64,000 nucleotides of DNA from positions 248,001-312,000 of the forward strand of contig NZ_JABEZT010000001.1 of the NCBI RefSeq assembly GCF_013149805.1. The letters run 5' to 3'. The position numbers and the translations under genes are program-made. Below the pieces are notes generated by a model. It ran no database searches, had not been told where the DNA came from, and saw nothing but the letters and a program-made list of their open reading frames with translations. Shown piece by piece: positions 8,056-17,603 of this stretch. Numbering within the stretch: the stretch's first letter is position 1; each line of letters opens with the position of its first letter. This stretch comes from Isoptericola chiayiensis. GTDB lineage: Bacteria; Actinomycetota; Actinomycetes; Actinomycetales; Cellulomonadaceae.

Positions 8056-10284
8056 GTGACGCGTACCACAGCTCCGCGAGCAGTCACCGCCGGCGTCGCC
8101 GGGGTCCTGACCTTCGCCCTCGTCCTGCCGGCCGGCGGCGCCGTCGCCGCACCGTCCGCCCCGTCCGGCCCCACCACCACGGGGACGGCGGAGACGACGC
8201 ACGTCCCGGCTGCCGCCGACCAGGATCCCGAACCCGTCGCCCCGGAGTCGTCCGAGGCCGAGTTCGTCGAGTCCGACGACGCCGCCGGCGACGAAGTGCC
8301 GGCGCACGAGCACGAGCACTCCGAGTCCGAGGGCTCGGAGTCCCCGTCCGCCGAGCCCGACTCCGAGGCGACGACAGAGCCGTCGGGAGAGCCGTCGGGA
8401 GAGCCGTCTGCCGAGAGCGAGTCCGAGGCCGCGCCCGACGAGTCGTCGACGCCCGACACCGCTCCCGGTGGCGAGGAGGTCCTGGTCGCCGACGCCGCGG
8501 TCACCGGGTTCGGCGTCGTCGGCGTGACCTGGTCGGGAGACCTCACCGACGAGCACGCGCTGATCGTGCACGTTCGCACCACCGAACGTCCGGACCCGGC
8601 TGCCGACGACCCGTCGTGGAGCGACTGGGAGGAGATCGCCGTCGAGCCCTCGCCGCGCGGGCGACTCGACGGCACCGAGCCCGTCGTCGTCGGGGACGTC
8701 GCGCACGTCCAGGCACGCGTGTCCGGCGAGGATGCCGCGGACATCCGCGGCCTGGAGCTCACCGTGATCGACCCGGGGACCTCCTCCGCCGACGACGACG
8801 TGCCGGTCCCGCCCGAGGAGACCTCGCCGAGCGGGTCCGCCGTGGCGGCCATGCCCGTCGCGAGCCGGCCCGGCATCGCGTCCCGGGCCGACTGGGGCGC
8901 CGACGAGTCGATCATGACCTGGACGCCGCGCCAGGGAGACGTGCGCGGTGCCGCGATCCACCACACCGCCGGCACCAACGGCTACAGCCGCTCCGACGTG
9001 CCACGCATCATCCGCGGCATCTACGCCTACCACGCCCAGACCCGCGACTGGGGCGACATCGGCTACAACTTCCTCGTCGACCGGTACGGCCGCATCTGGG
9101 AGGGACGCGCCGGCGGGGTCACGCGCCAGACGACCGGCGGGCACGCGATCGGCGTCAACGCGACCTCGACGGGCATCTCGATGATCGGCAACTACGACGC
9201 CGTCCGTCCGACCACCGCGTCGATCTCCGCCGTCGTGCGGCTCGTCGCCTGGAAGCTGTCGCTGCACGACGTCCCGGCCACCGGCCAGGTCACGCTCGAC
9301 GGCACCCGGCTCAACCGTGTCTTCGGGCACCGTGACGTCTCCTCCACCGCATGCCCCGGCCGGTACCTCTACCCCAAGCTCGGGGAGATCCGACGCCGCG
9401 CCCAGGCCGCCCAGGACCGAGCGGCCGCGGAACAGGCGCAGAAAGGCATACCGGACGGCACTTTCGTCCAGAACCCCAACGGCAATCTCGCGATGGTCGA
9501 GAACGGACGCAAGCACATCGCCTACTGCTCGGTCGTCCAGGAGTACGGCGCCAGCTGCGGCCGGGCCACCAAGGTGTCCCGGTGGCAGTGGCGCGCCTTC
9601 GAGCCCGGAGGCAGGCTGCAGCGCACCGCGATGCTCACCGACGGTCGCGTCTTCCGGATCGACCGTGGCAAGAAGCGCGAGGCCTTCGATGTTCTCTCGC
9701 TCGAAAAGGCTGGAAAGCTGACCAAGAAGGTGACTTTGGCGCCGAGCGCGGTACGGAAACTGCCGTACGGCAACCCCTTCGTGCGCGCCGGCGTCGTCGT
9801 GGTCAACCGCACCAACGGCAACCACCGACTGGTCACCGCGGGCAACAAGCACGGCTACATCAACAAGTACCTCCTGCGGCGAACACCGCTCGGCGACCTC
9901 GACACGGGGTACTTGGATGGTTCGAGCGTGTCGCGCATGCCGAAGGTCGCCAAGACCTCGGGCGTCGTCAGCCGCCGCAACGGCCGCGACTTCCTCATGA
10001 CAAGGCAGGGGCTGTTGCGGGTCGACCGGAGCGGCGACCTCCGAGGCGGCACGACCACACAGCACTGGAGCAAGGCGCTCATGAAGCAGTTCGACAGGCT
10101 GGGCCATCCGAATCCCGTCGTGGTGCGCGTGCGGAAGCAGTCCCAGTGGTACGTGCTGCGAGACGGTGTCCTGCGGCCCGTCTCCAAGGCCCGCGCGCGC
10201 CAGCTCAACGGCGGCAACAACCCTGACGTCCAGGTGATCCTCAAGGTCACGAAGCGCCAGTTCCCCGTGGGGTCGCGCCTCTGA
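8056..10284 (+). CDS. Secreted PGRP-domain N-acetylmuramoyl-L-alanine amidase
   Basis: A 742-residue exported peptidoglycan hydrolase. The GTG at 8056 gives a classic signal peptide (basic start, hydrophobic core at about 10-27, cleavage after the Ala stretch near 32). Residues about 45-140 are Glu/Ser/Pro-rich low complexity, partly built of 12-bp tandem units (8377-8412). A beta region follows, then the PGRP/amidase_2 domain at about 273-455. Its zinc ligands are visible: AIHHTAG (H302), GHRD (H425) and ACPG (C433), so it should cleave the MurNAc-L-Ala bond. The C-terminal ~285 residues (from about 458) form a separate repeat-like domain rich in Lys/Asn/Arg, with visibly lower GC codon use. 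That part may bind the wall. The next two genes encode LCP ligases. Confidence 0.85.
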   Translation: MTRTTAPRAVTAGVAGVLTFALVLPAGGAVAAPSAPSGPTTTGTAETTHVPAAADQDPEPVAPESSEAEFVESDDAAGDEVPAHEHEHSESEGSESPSAEPDSEATTEPSGEPSGEPSAESESEAAPDESSTPDTAPGGEEVLVADAAVTGFGVVGVTWSGDLTDEHALIVHVRTTERPDPAADDPSWSDWEEIAVEPSPRGRLDGTEPVVVGDVAHVQARVSGEDAADIRGLELTVIDPGTSSADDDVPVPPEETSPSGSAVAAMPVASRPGIASRADWGADESIMTWTPRQGDVRGAAIHHTAGTNGYSRSDVPRIIRGIYAYHAQTRDWGDIGYNFLVDRYGRIWEGRAGGVTRQTTGGHAIGVNATSTGISMIGNYDAVRPTTASISAVVRLVAWKLSLHDVPATGQVTLDGTRLNRVFGHRDVSSTACPGRYLYPKLGEIRRRAQAAQDRAAAEQAQKGIPDGTFVQNPNGNLAMVENGRKHIAYCSVVQEYGASCGRATKVSRWQWRAFEPGGRLQRTAMLTDGRVFRIDRGKKREAFDVLSLEKAGKLTKKVTLAPSAVRKLPYGNPFVRAGVVVVNRTNGNHRLVTAGNKHGYINKYLLRRTPLGDLDTGYLDGSSVSRMPKVAKTSGVVSRRNGRDFLMTRQGLLRVDRSGDLRGGTTTQHWSKALMKQFDRLGHPNPVVVRVRKQSQWYVLRDGVLRPVSKARARQLNGGNNPDVQVILKVTKRQFPVGSRL
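8377..8412 (+). repeat. 12-bp tandem repeat in the amidase linker
   Basis: The unit GAGCCGTCGGGA occurs twice in direct succession, followed by a degraded third copy. It encodes EPSG-type low-complexity linker residues. Confidence 0.7.
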
Positions 10285-10345
10285 CCCTCACAACTCCTCT
10301 ACGTCCTCGGCCCGCCGACGGCGCAGTCCGGCAGCACTGAGCATC

Positions 10346-10351
10346 TATGCT
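10346..10351 (+). promoter_or_regulatory. Probable -10 box, first LCP gene
   Basis: TATGCT lies eight bases before the GTG start at 10360, without a Shine-Dalgarno sequence. This is compatible with a leaderless transcript. Confidence 0.4.
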
Positions 10352-10359
10352 CACCTACC

Positions 10360-11712
10360 GTGAGTGACCGCCCTGCCCGCCACGCCGCGCCGCGCCGCGA
10401 CCCCGCCAAGGGTCCGTCGCACGCGCGCGACCTGGGGCGGCGCTCGGTGGCGCGGGTCGTCGGGCTGGCCATGACGGCCGCGCTGGCGTTCGTCACGGTC
10501 GGCGCGGGCACCGCTGCCCTGACGCTGACGGGCAACATCACCGCGGTGGACGCCGAAGCGGCGCTCGGGACGGACCGTCCGACGAAGGAGCCACCGGCCG
10601 ACCCGTCCGCCGGGGAGGCGCTCAACATCCTGCTGCTCGGCTCGGACTCGCGGGGCGGGGCGAACAGCGACGTGGTCGACGACGGCACGGACGGCGCGCG
10701 GTCCGACACGACGATGATCATGCACATCGCGGCGGACAGATCGCGTGTCGAACTCATGTCGATCCCCCGCGACACCACCATCGACGTGCCCTCGTGCCCC
10801 ACCTCGGCCGGGGAGACGACGCCGGAGATGTACGGCGTGAAGTTCAACTCCGCGTTCGCCCAGGGCGTCCTGTACGGCGACGACGTCGAGTCCGGCGCGC
10901 TGTGCACGATGAAGACCGTCGAGACCATCACCGACGTCCGCATGGACGGGTTCGTGGTGGTGGACTTCTCGGGCTTCGAGGCGATGATCGACGCTCTCGA
11001 CGGCGTGGAGATGTGCATCCCCGAGGACATCGACTCCCCCAAGGCGGACAACCTGGTGCTGTCCGCGGGCGTGCAGTCCCTCGACGGCGAGACGGCCCTG
11101 AAGTACGCCCGCGCCCGCACGGGCCAGGGGCTCGGCGACGGCTCCGACATCGGCCGGATCGGTCGCCAGCAGGAGCTGATGGCGGCGCTCGCCCGGACGG
11201 TGCTCGGCCAGAACCTGCTCACCGACTCCCCCCAGCTGCTGCGGTTCCTGGACGCCGTGACCGGGTCGCTGACGATGAGCAGCAACTTCGCCTCCGTCCA
11301 GGGACTCGCCGGGCTGGCGTACAGCGTCCGCGGGCTGCGGCCTGACACCATCGCGTTCATGACGGTTCCGTGGCAGTACGACCCGTCGAACCCCAACAAC
11401 GTCGTGCTCACGGAGGAATCGGTCCAGGTGTTCGACAACCTGCGCAGCGACGTCCCGCTCAGCGACGTGATCGAGCCGGAGCCCTCGGCGTCGCCCGAGG
11501 GCGGGTCGTCCGGGGACGACGAGCAGACGTCGTCGGACGACCCGACCGACGCGGGCGGCGACGCCTCGGCCGGCGGCGACGCCGGCGACGGATCCACCGA
11601 CGCGGGCACCGCCGAGGCGTCCGAGCCCGAGCAGTCCCCGTCGCCCACCCAGACCCGCGACGCCGGTGAGGAAGCCTTCACCGGCGCGGACGTGACCTCG
11701 GTGTGCGGGTGA
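10360..11712 (+). CDS. LCP family protein (cell-wall glycopolymer ligase)
   Basis: A 450-residue LytR-CpsA-Psr protein. It has a short cytosolic N-terminus, one membrane helix (about 30-58, VARVVGLAMTAALAFVTVG) and an extracytoplasmic LCP domain at about 85-260. The domain shows LLLGSDSRGG, the RSDTTMIMHI strand, the MSIPRDTTI motif carrying the conserved arginine-aspartate pair, KFNSAFAQG and the GETALKYARAR helix. Family members transfer lipid-linked glycopolymers onto peptidoglycan. The last ~90 residues are a Ser/Glu/Asp-rich disordered tail. The gene is four bases upstream of a second LCP gene with no terminator between, so they are probably cotranscribed. Confidence 0.9.
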   Translation: MSDRPARHAAPRRDPAKGPSHARDLGRRSVARVVGLAMTAALAFVTVGAGTAALTLTGNITAVDAEAALGTDRPTKEPPADPSAGEALNILLLGSDSRGGANSDVVDDGTDGARSDTTMIMHIAADRSRVELMSIPRDTTIDVPSCPTSAGETTPEMYGVKFNSAFAQGVLYGDDVESGALCTMKTVETITDVRMDGFVVVDFSGFEAMIDALDGVEMCIPEDIDSPKADNLVLSAGVQSLDGETALKYARARTGQGLGDGSDIGRIGRQQELMAALARTVLGQNLLTDSPQLLRFLDAVTGSLTMSSNFASVQGLAGLAYSVRGLRPDTIAFMTVPWQYDPSNPNNVVLTEESVQVFDNLRSDVPLSDVIEPEPSASPEGGSSGDDEQTSSDDPTDAGGDASAGGDAGDGSTDAGTAEASEPEQSPSPTQTRDAGEEAFTGADVTSVCG

Positions 11713-11716
11713 TCGC

Positions 11717-13066
11717 ATGAGCGACGAGCGACGCATCCCCCCGAGCTTCACGCCCGCCGGCGGCGGCTCGTCGCGCCCCCGGCAGGACGGCGACGCCATC
11801 TCCGTCGGCGGTTCCGACACCCCGGCCCGCCCCTCGGGCCGGGTCGGCCGGCGGGACGACGCCGTCCCGATGGAACCTCGTGAGCCACGGGTGCGCCGGC
11901 AGTCGTCGCGCGAGATCCCCGTCACGCCGCAGCGGAGGTCGGCGACCCCGCAACGCAAGCCCCAGTCCTACGCGCCGGCCGTCGGGTCGACCCACCGTGC
12001 CGCCGAGCGTCAGCCCACCCGTCCCCCGTCGCAGCAGCCCCGACGCGCGGGGGCGGCACCGGCACAGCCACGTCCCGCCCCTGCCGCAGCACCGCCGTCG
12101 GGCCGGGACGGCGGTTCGGGCGGCATCCGCATCCGCAAGGGCCGCGTCGCCGCGCTGGTCCTCGCCCTGCTCCTGGTGCTGCTGCTGGCCTGGCCCGTCG
12201 GGCTCCTGATCTGGGCGAACGGCAAGATCCAGCACACCGAGGCGCTCTCCGGCGCCGAGGGGACCTCGGGCACCACGTACCTGCTGGCCGGTTCGGACGC
12301 CCGCGGCTCGGGCGGGATCGACGACGGCACCGCCGGCGCCCGCACGGACACCATCATGGTGCTGCACCAGCCCCGCAGCGGTCCGACGGCGCTCATCTCG
12401 ATCCCGCGCGACACCTACGCCGAGATCCCCGGCGAGGGTGCGAGCAAGATCAACTCGGCCTACGCCTGGGGCGGTCCCCCGCTCCTCGTCGAGTCCGTCG
12501 AACAGCTGACCGGCCTGACGGTCGACCACTACGCGGAGATCGGCTTCGGCAGCCTCCAGGAGATCGTCGACGCCGTCGGTGGCGTCGAGCTGTGCCTGGA
12601 CTACGACGTCGACGACAAGCGCTCGGAGCTCGTGTGGGAGGCCGGCTGCCACCAGGCCGACGGCGCGACGGCCCTGGCGTTCTCGCGGATGCGCTACTCC
12701 GACCCGAAGGGTGACATCGGCCGGGCCGAGCGCCAGCGGCAGGTCATCGCGGCCACGGCCGACAAGGTGGTCCAGCCGAGCGTGCTGCTCAACCCGATCG
12801 ACCAGGTCCAGCTCGTCGAGGCGGGCACCGACGCGCTGCTCGTCGACGAGGACACGGGCATGATCGACCTCGGCCGGCTCGCGCTGGCGTTCAAGTCCGC
12901 CACCGGCCCGGAGGGCGTGACCGGCACCCCGCCGATCGCGGACCCCGGGTACAACCCCGGTGGCGGCGTCGGCTCGACGGTGCTGCTGTCCGACGACGCC
13001 GACCAGTTCTGGGTCGACGTGCGCGACGGCGAGCTGGAGCCCGGCAGCACCGTCGGCGGGCTCTGA
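11717..13066 (+). CDS. LCP family protein with Pro/Arg-rich cytosolic region
   Basis: A 449-residue second LCP protein. The first ~140 residues are a Pro/Arg/Ser-rich, probably disordered cytosolic segment. A strong membrane helix follows at about 144-170 (VAALVLALLLVLLLAWPVGLL), and the LCP domain covers about 185-360 with LLAGSDARGSGG, ARTDTIMVLH, ISIPRDTYAEIP, KINSAYAWGG and the ALAFSRMRYSD segment. The role is attachment of surface glycopolymer to peptidoglycan outside the membrane. The two adjacent LCP copies differ mainly in their tails (C-terminal acidic in the first, N-terminal basic here), suggesting division of labour. The stop codon lies inside a 15-bp direct repeat. Confidence 0.9.
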   Translation: MSDERRIPPSFTPAGGGSSRPRQDGDAISVGGSDTPARPSGRVGRRDDAVPMEPREPRVRRQSSREIPVTPQRRSATPQRKPQSYAPAVGSTHRAAERQPTRPPSQQPRRAGAAPAQPRPAPAAAPPSGRDGGSGGIRIRKGRVAALVLALLLVLLLAWPVGLLIWANGKIQHTEALSGAEGTSGTTYLLAGSDARGSGGIDDGTAGARTDTIMVLHQPRSGPTALISIPRDTYAEIPGEGASKINSAYAWGGPPLLVESVEQLTGLTVDHYAEIGFGSLQEIVDAVGGVELCLDYDVDDKRSELVWEAGCHQADGATALAFSRMRYSDPKGDIGRAERQRQVIAATADKVVQPSVLLNPIDQVQLVEAGTDALLVDEDTGMIDLGRLALAFKSATGPEGVTGTPPIADPGYNPGGGVGSTVLLSDDADQFWVDVRDGELEPGSTVGGL

Positions 13067-13088
13067 GCGGACAGGGCTCTGAGCGGAC
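13058..13088 (+). repeat. 15-bp tandem repeat over the LCP stop codon
   Basis: GGGCTCTGAGCGGAC at 13058-13072 is repeated at 13074-13088. The first copy includes the stop codon of the upstream LCP gene, so it looks like a recent local duplication. Confidence 0.8.
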
Positions 13089-13112
13089 CGGGCGAAGAGC
13101 TCGGGGACAGGC

Positions 13113-13631
13113 TCAGTGCCCGGCGCGGGACGCCCGCAGCCGCTCCCCCTTGGCGTGCGCGACGTCGCGCAGGTTCTCCTGGAAGGCGACCATCCGCTCG
13201 CGCAGCGCCAGCGACTCGTCGTCGACGCCCGCCCCGAGGATCTGCGCGGCGAGCAGGCCGGCGTTGCGGGCCCCGCCGATGGACACGGTGGCCACGGGCA
13301 CGCCGGCGGGCATCTGCACGATCGACAGCAGGGAGTCCATCCCGTCGAGGTGCTTGAGCGGCACCGGGACCCCGATGACGGGAAGCGGGGTGACGGCGGC
13401 GAGCATGCCGGGCAGGTGCGCCGCTCCCCCGGCGCCGGCGACGATCGCCCGCAGCCCGCGACCGGCGGCCTCGCGGCCGTAGTCGATCATCTCGGTGGGC
13501 ATGCGGTGGGCGGAGACGACGTCGACCTCGTAGGTGACGCCGAGCTCGTCGAGCGCGTCGGCGGCGCCCTCCATGACGGGCCAGTCGGAGTCCGACCCCA
13601 TGACGATCCCGACGGCGGGTGCGTTGCTCAT
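13113..13631 (-). CDS. purE: N5-carboxyaminoimidazole ribonucleotide mutase
   Basis: A 172-residue class I PurE that converts N5-CAIR to CAIR in de novo purine synthesis. Signatures are GSDSDWPVM near the N-terminus (phosphate and substrate loop), VVSAHRMP containing the catalytic histidine, and [11 protein letters not shown]. The length is normal for the class. The ATG overlaps the purK stop by one base (TGATG at 13629-13633), so the pair is translationally coupled and works in consecutive reactions. Confidence 0.95.
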   Translation of the reverse strand: MSNAPAVGIVMGSDSDWPVMEGAADALDELGVTYEVDVVSAHRMPTEMIDYGREAAGRGLRAIVAGAGGAAHLPGMLAAVTPLPVIGVPVPLKHLDGMDSLLSIVQMPAGVPVATVSIGGARNAGLLAAQILGAGVDDESLALRERMVAFQENLRDVAHAKGERLRASRAGH

Positions 13632-14857
13632 CAGTCCTCCAGGTTCGCGGGGTCCTCGCCGCGCAGGAGCGCGGCGGCGGTGCGGGCACGACGGCGGACC
13701 TCGTCCAGGTCGTCGCCGCTGACGTTGACGTGGCCGAGCTTGCGGCCGGGGCGGATCCCCTTGCCGTACAGGTTGACCCGGGCCTCGGGGACCTGCGTGC
13801 CGACGGCGGGCAGCGCGTCGGTGAGCCGGTCCAGCCCCGACCCGAGGACGTTGGCCATGACGGTCCAGCGGGCCACGGGAGCGGTGTCGCCCAGCGGCAG
13901 GTCGAGGACGGCGCGCAGGTGCTGCTCGAACTGGCTGGTCACCGCGCCGTCGATGGTCCAGTGCCCGGAGTTGTGCGGACGCATGGCGAGCTCGTTGACG
14001 AGCACCTCGCTGGTGCCGTCCACGCCGACCACCTCGAACATCTCCACGGCGAGCACGCCGGTGACGTCGAGACCCTCGGCGATGCGCACCGCCACGTCGC
14101 GGGCCCGTCGCGCCAGGGTGTCGTCGAGGCCCGGGGCGGGGGCGACGACCTCGGCGCAGACCCCGTCCCGCTGGGTCGACTCGACGACGGGCCAGGTCCG
14201 CACCTCGCCGGAGGGCCGGCGGGCGACGAGCACGGCGAGCTCGCGGGTGAACGGCACCTTGGCCTCGACGAGCAGCTCCGGTCCGCCGTCGAGGTGCGCG
14301 GCGACCCAGTCGTCGACCTGGTCGGCCGCGGAGACGACGCGCACGCCCTTGCCGTCGTAGCCGCCACGGGCGGTCTTGACCACGGCGCGGCCGTCGTGGG
14401 TCGCGTCCAGGAAGGCCCCCAGCGCCTCGCGGGCGGCCGCGACGTCGGAGGGCAGCGCGGTCCAGCGCGGGCACGGCACGCCGAGCTCGGTCAGGCGCCG
14501 GCGCATCACGATCTTGTCCTGGGCGTGCACGAGCGCGTGCGGTCCGGGGTGCACGGGGGTGCCGTGGGCGGCGACGTCGCCCAGCAGGGCGTTCGGCACG
14601 TGCTCGTGCTCGAAGGTCAGCACGTCGGCGGCCGCGCCGTCTGCCGGGGCCACCAGCGCGCGCACCGCCACCTCGTCCGCGGCCGCGCCCACGGGGGCGT
14701 CGACGACGACCTGGGCGGCCGACGTCGTCGGCCCCTCGACCAGGACGCGCAGGTGCACGCCGAGCTCGGCGGCCGCGGGGGCCATCATGCGGGCGAGCTG
14801 GCCACCGCCGACGACGGCGACCACGGGGGACTCGGGGAGGGATGCTGCGGACGTCAC
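13631..14857 (-). CDS. purK: N5-carboxyaminoimidazole ribonucleotide synthase
   Basis: A 408-residue ATP-grasp enzyme that makes N5-CAIR from AIR, bicarbonate and ATP, feeding PurE. Seen: [14 protein letters not shown] at the N-terminus, the [11 protein letters not shown] segment, the ATP-grasp core with [10 protein letters not shown], the [19 protein letters not shown] strand and the C-terminal [17 protein letters not shown] motif typical of PurK. The GTG at 14857 is chosen because it sits eight bases after a TATCCT -10 box (leaderless) and begins just before the conserved domain. Divergent from the GtrA gene. Confidence 0.93.
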   Translation of the reverse strand: MTSAASLPESPVVAVVGGGQLARMMAPAAAELGVHLRVLVEGPTTSAAQVVVDAPVGAAADEVAVRALVAPADGAAADVLTFEHEHVPNALLGDVAAHGTPVHPGPHALVHAQDKIVMRRRLTELGVPCPRWTALPSDVAAAREALGAFLDATHDGRAVVKTARGGYDGKGVRVVSAADQVDDWVAAHLDGGPELLVEAKVPFTRELAVLVARRPSGEVRTWPVVESTQRDGVCAEVVAPAPGLDDTLARRARDVAVRIAEGLDVTGVLAVEMFEVVGVDGTSEVLVNELAMRPHNSGHWTIDGAVTSQFEQHLRAVLDLPLGDTAPVARWTVMANVLGSGLDRLTDALPAVGTQVPEARVNLYGKGIRPGRKLGHVNVSGDDLDEVRRRARTAAALLRGEDPANLED

Positions 14858-14865
14858 GGGGTACG

Positions 14866-14871
14866 AGGATA
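14866..14871 (-). promoter_or_regulatory. Probable -10 box of purK
   Basis: TATCCT on the minus strand, eight bases before the GTG at 14857, with no Shine-Dalgarno. It shares a 69-bp divergent region with the GtrA promoter. Confidence 0.45.
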
Positions 14872-14913
14872 CCGGCCCGCCCCGCGCGGGGCGGTCGCGG
14901 ACCGCACGCCGGA

Positions 14914-14919
14914 TAGGGT
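14914..14919 (+). promoter_or_regulatory. Probable -10 box of the GtrA gene
   Basis: TAGGGT lies seven bases before the ATG at 14927 without a ribosome-binding sequence, the layout of a leaderless actinobacterial promoter. Confidence 0.45.
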
Positions 14920-14926
14920 GGCCGCC

Positions 14927-15418
14927 ATGTCCCGTGCCCCCGCCCCCGCGGCCCCCCGGCCGCGCGCGTGGCCCGTCCGGTTCGTCGCCGCCACCTGGCG
15001 GCGCCGGGTCGAGCTGCTGCGCTTCGGGACGGTCGGCGGGCTGGCGTACGTGGTGAACCTGGCCGTGTTCAACCTGCTGCTGCACGGACCGGCGCCGTTC
15101 GACGTGCTGTCGCACAAGCCGGTCACCGTCAACGTCGTCGCGGTGGCGGTCTCCACCGTCGTCGCCTGGCTCGGCAACCGGTACTGGACCTTCTCCGCCG
15201 GGCGCACGACACGCCACGTGCGCGAGCTGATCGAGTTCGGGCTCGTGAACGTCGGCGGTCTGGTGATCTCCTCGGCGTGCCTGGCCGTCTCCCGGTACGT
15301 GCTCGGGTTCGACTCGATCCTGGCGGACAACGTCGCCGCCAACGGCGTCGGGCTCGTGCTGGGCATGATCTTCCGGTACGTGATGTACCGCGGCGTGGTC
15401 TTCCGCGGGGACCGCTGA
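14927..15418 (+). CDS. GtrA family membrane protein
   Basis: A 163-residue protein with four predicted membrane helices (about 37-57, 67-92, 104-126 and 132-153). It carries GtrA signatures: [16 protein letters not shown] at the first helix and [10 protein letters not shown] at the end of the second. GtrA proteins are thought to help move polyprenyl-linked sugars across the membrane for surface polysaccharide decoration. The 25-residue Pro/Arg-rich start is typical of actinobacterial versions. A GtrA gene divergent from purEK matches the order I recall from M. tuberculosis (Rv3275c-Rv3277). Confidence 0.88.
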   Translation: MSRAPAPAAPRPRAWPVRFVAATWRRRVELLRFGTVGGLAYVVNLAVFNLLLHGPAPFDVLSHKPVTVNVVAVAVSTVVAWLGNRYWTFSAGRTTRHVRELIEFGLVNVGGLVISSACLAVSRYVLGFDSILADNVAANGVGLVLGMIFRYVMYRGVVFRGDR

Positions 15419-15421
15419 GGC

Positions 15422-16768
15422 TCAGTCCTCGGGGTGCATCCACCCGCCCCGGCGACGTCCGCGCGAGGAGATCGTGGTGCCCGGGGGCAGCACGAGCCGG
15501 GGGTCGAGCGTGCGCGGGACCCGGGCGAGGAAGACGCGGAACACCGGTGGGCGGCGCTGCGCCAGCTCCAGCCGTCCGCCGTCGGCGGCCACCAGGTCGC
15601 GCGCCAGAGCCAGCCCGAGACCGGTGCTGCCCCCGGTGGACTCGCCGCGCTCGAAGATGCGCGGCGCCACCTCGTCGGCGACCCCCGGCCCCTCGTCCGT
15701 CACCTCGAGCGCGACGGTGCCCTTGGGGCCGGACAGCTTGGACCGCACGGTGGTGGTGCCGTCGCCGTACTTCAGGGAGTTCTCGAGCAGGGTCGCGATC
15801 ACCTGGGCGAGCGCACCCGGGGTGGCCAGGACGCGGTGGTCCTCCGCGACGTCGACCACCAGCCGGCGACCGGCCTGCTCGAACGTCTCGACCCACTCCT
15901 CGTGCTGCTGGCGCACCACGTCGAGCAGCACGATGGCCTCCGTGGTGCCACCGGCCGACCGGCGCGACGTCGCCAGCAGGTCGTCCACGACCGTCACCAG
16001 CCGCTCGACCTGCTCCAGGGAGACGCGCGCCTCCTCGACGACGTCGTCGTCGTCCGAGGTCAGCATGATCTCCTCGAGCCGCATCGACAGGGCGGTCAGC
16101 GGGGTGCGCAGCTGGTGCGAGGCGTCCTGCGTGAACTGACGCTCGGCGGCCAGCCGTCCCGCGAGCCGGTCGGCGCTGCGGGCCAGCTCGGCGGCCACGA
16201 GGTCGATCTCCTCGACGCCGGAGGGCTCGAGGCTGGGGCGCACCTGGCCGGAACCGAGCTGCTCGGCGGACGCCGCGAGGTAGACGAGCGGCGCCGAGAG
16301 CCGGTTGGCCTGCCACACCGCCATCGCGACCCCCGCGCCGATGGCGACGAGCCCGGCGACGACCACGAGCGCGACGATCTGCGCCGACTTGACCAGCACC
16401 GCCCAGGAGGAGACCTCCAGGGACACCCAGGCGCGGCTGTCCCCGGCTTCCGCCGCCTTGACGATCGTCGGCGGCTCGACGGTCTCGCCGAAGGTGAGCT
16501 GCTCGCCGTCGGGCAGGCTGACCGTCACACGCGCGGGCAGGTCGCCGGCGCGTCCCTCGGAGGCGCGCTGGAGCTGGTCGTCGGTGGGTCGCTCGCCCGT
16601 GCCGACCACGCGGTCGACGGTGTTCGCCAGGGTGGTCGCCCGGTCGGAGATGCGCTGCTCCTCGATGGCGACGACGTAGCGGGCGCCGAAGAGCCCCAGC
16701 GGCACGCCGAGGAGGATCACCGCGACGGCCACCGCCGAGATCGTCGCCAGCAGGACGCGACGGCGCAC
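15422..16768 (-). CDS. Sensor histidine kinase (OmpR-system partner)
   Basis: A 448-residue membrane kinase with helices at about 5-29 and 128-152 enclosing a ~95-residue extracytoplasmic sensor region. A HAMP linker (about 152-205) is followed by the HisKA domain with phosphorylatable H218 in DASHQLRTPLTAL. The HATPase has the N box LLENSLKYGDG, the G1 box DEGPGVA and the G2 box GSTGLGLALARD. The stimulus is unknown. It follows its response regulator by six bases and is cotranscribed with it. The start is a GTG. The gene converges with the GtrA gene with only three bases between stops. Confidence 0.9.
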   Translation of the reverse strand: MRRRVLLATISAVAVAVILLGVPLGLFGARYVVAIEEQRISDRATTLANTVDRVVGTGERPTDDQLQRASEGRAGDLPARVTVSLPDGEQLTFGETVEPPTIVKAAEAGDSRAWVSLEVSSWAVLVKSAQIVALVVVAGLVAIGAGVAMAVWQANRLSAPLVYLAASAEQLGSGQVRPSLEPSGVEEIDLVAAELARSADRLAGRLAAERQFTQDASHQLRTPLTALSMRLEEIMLTSDDDDVVEEARVSLEQVERLVTVVDDLLATSRRSAGGTTEAIVLLDVVRQQHEEWVETFEQAGRRLVVDVAEDHRVLATPGALAQVIATLLENSLKYGDGTTTVRSKLSGPKGTVALEVTDEGPGVADEVAPRIFERGESTGGSTGLGLALARDLVAADGGRLELAQRRPPVFRVFLARVPRTLDPRLVLPPGTTISSRGRRRGGWMHPED

Positions 16769-16774
16769 CGCAGG

Positions 16775-17461
<687 letters not shown>

Positions 17462-17467
17462 TCCCTC

Positions 17468-17473
17468 ATGCTA
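17468..17473 (-). promoter_or_regulatory. Probable -10 box of the OmpR-type operon
   Basis: TAGCAT on the minus strand ends six bases before the ATG at 17461. The region to 17603 is shared with the divergent NarL-type operon. Confidence 0.4.
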
Positions 17474-17590
17474 GCGGCAACACGCCTGCTCCCGGCACCG
17501 CACGACACGACGCGGACATCACCCTGAGGTCGCATGTCAGGTGCGCCGTCGTCCCACCCCGGACGGACGCCGGCGCGGCACCCGCCTGCC

Positions 17591-17596
17591 TACGCT
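17591..17596 (+). promoter_or_regulatory. Probable -10 box of the NarL-type operon
   Basis: TACGCT lies seven bases before the ATG at 17604, fitting a leaderless transcript. Confidence 0.4.
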
Positions 17597-17603
17597 GAGG
17601 CCC

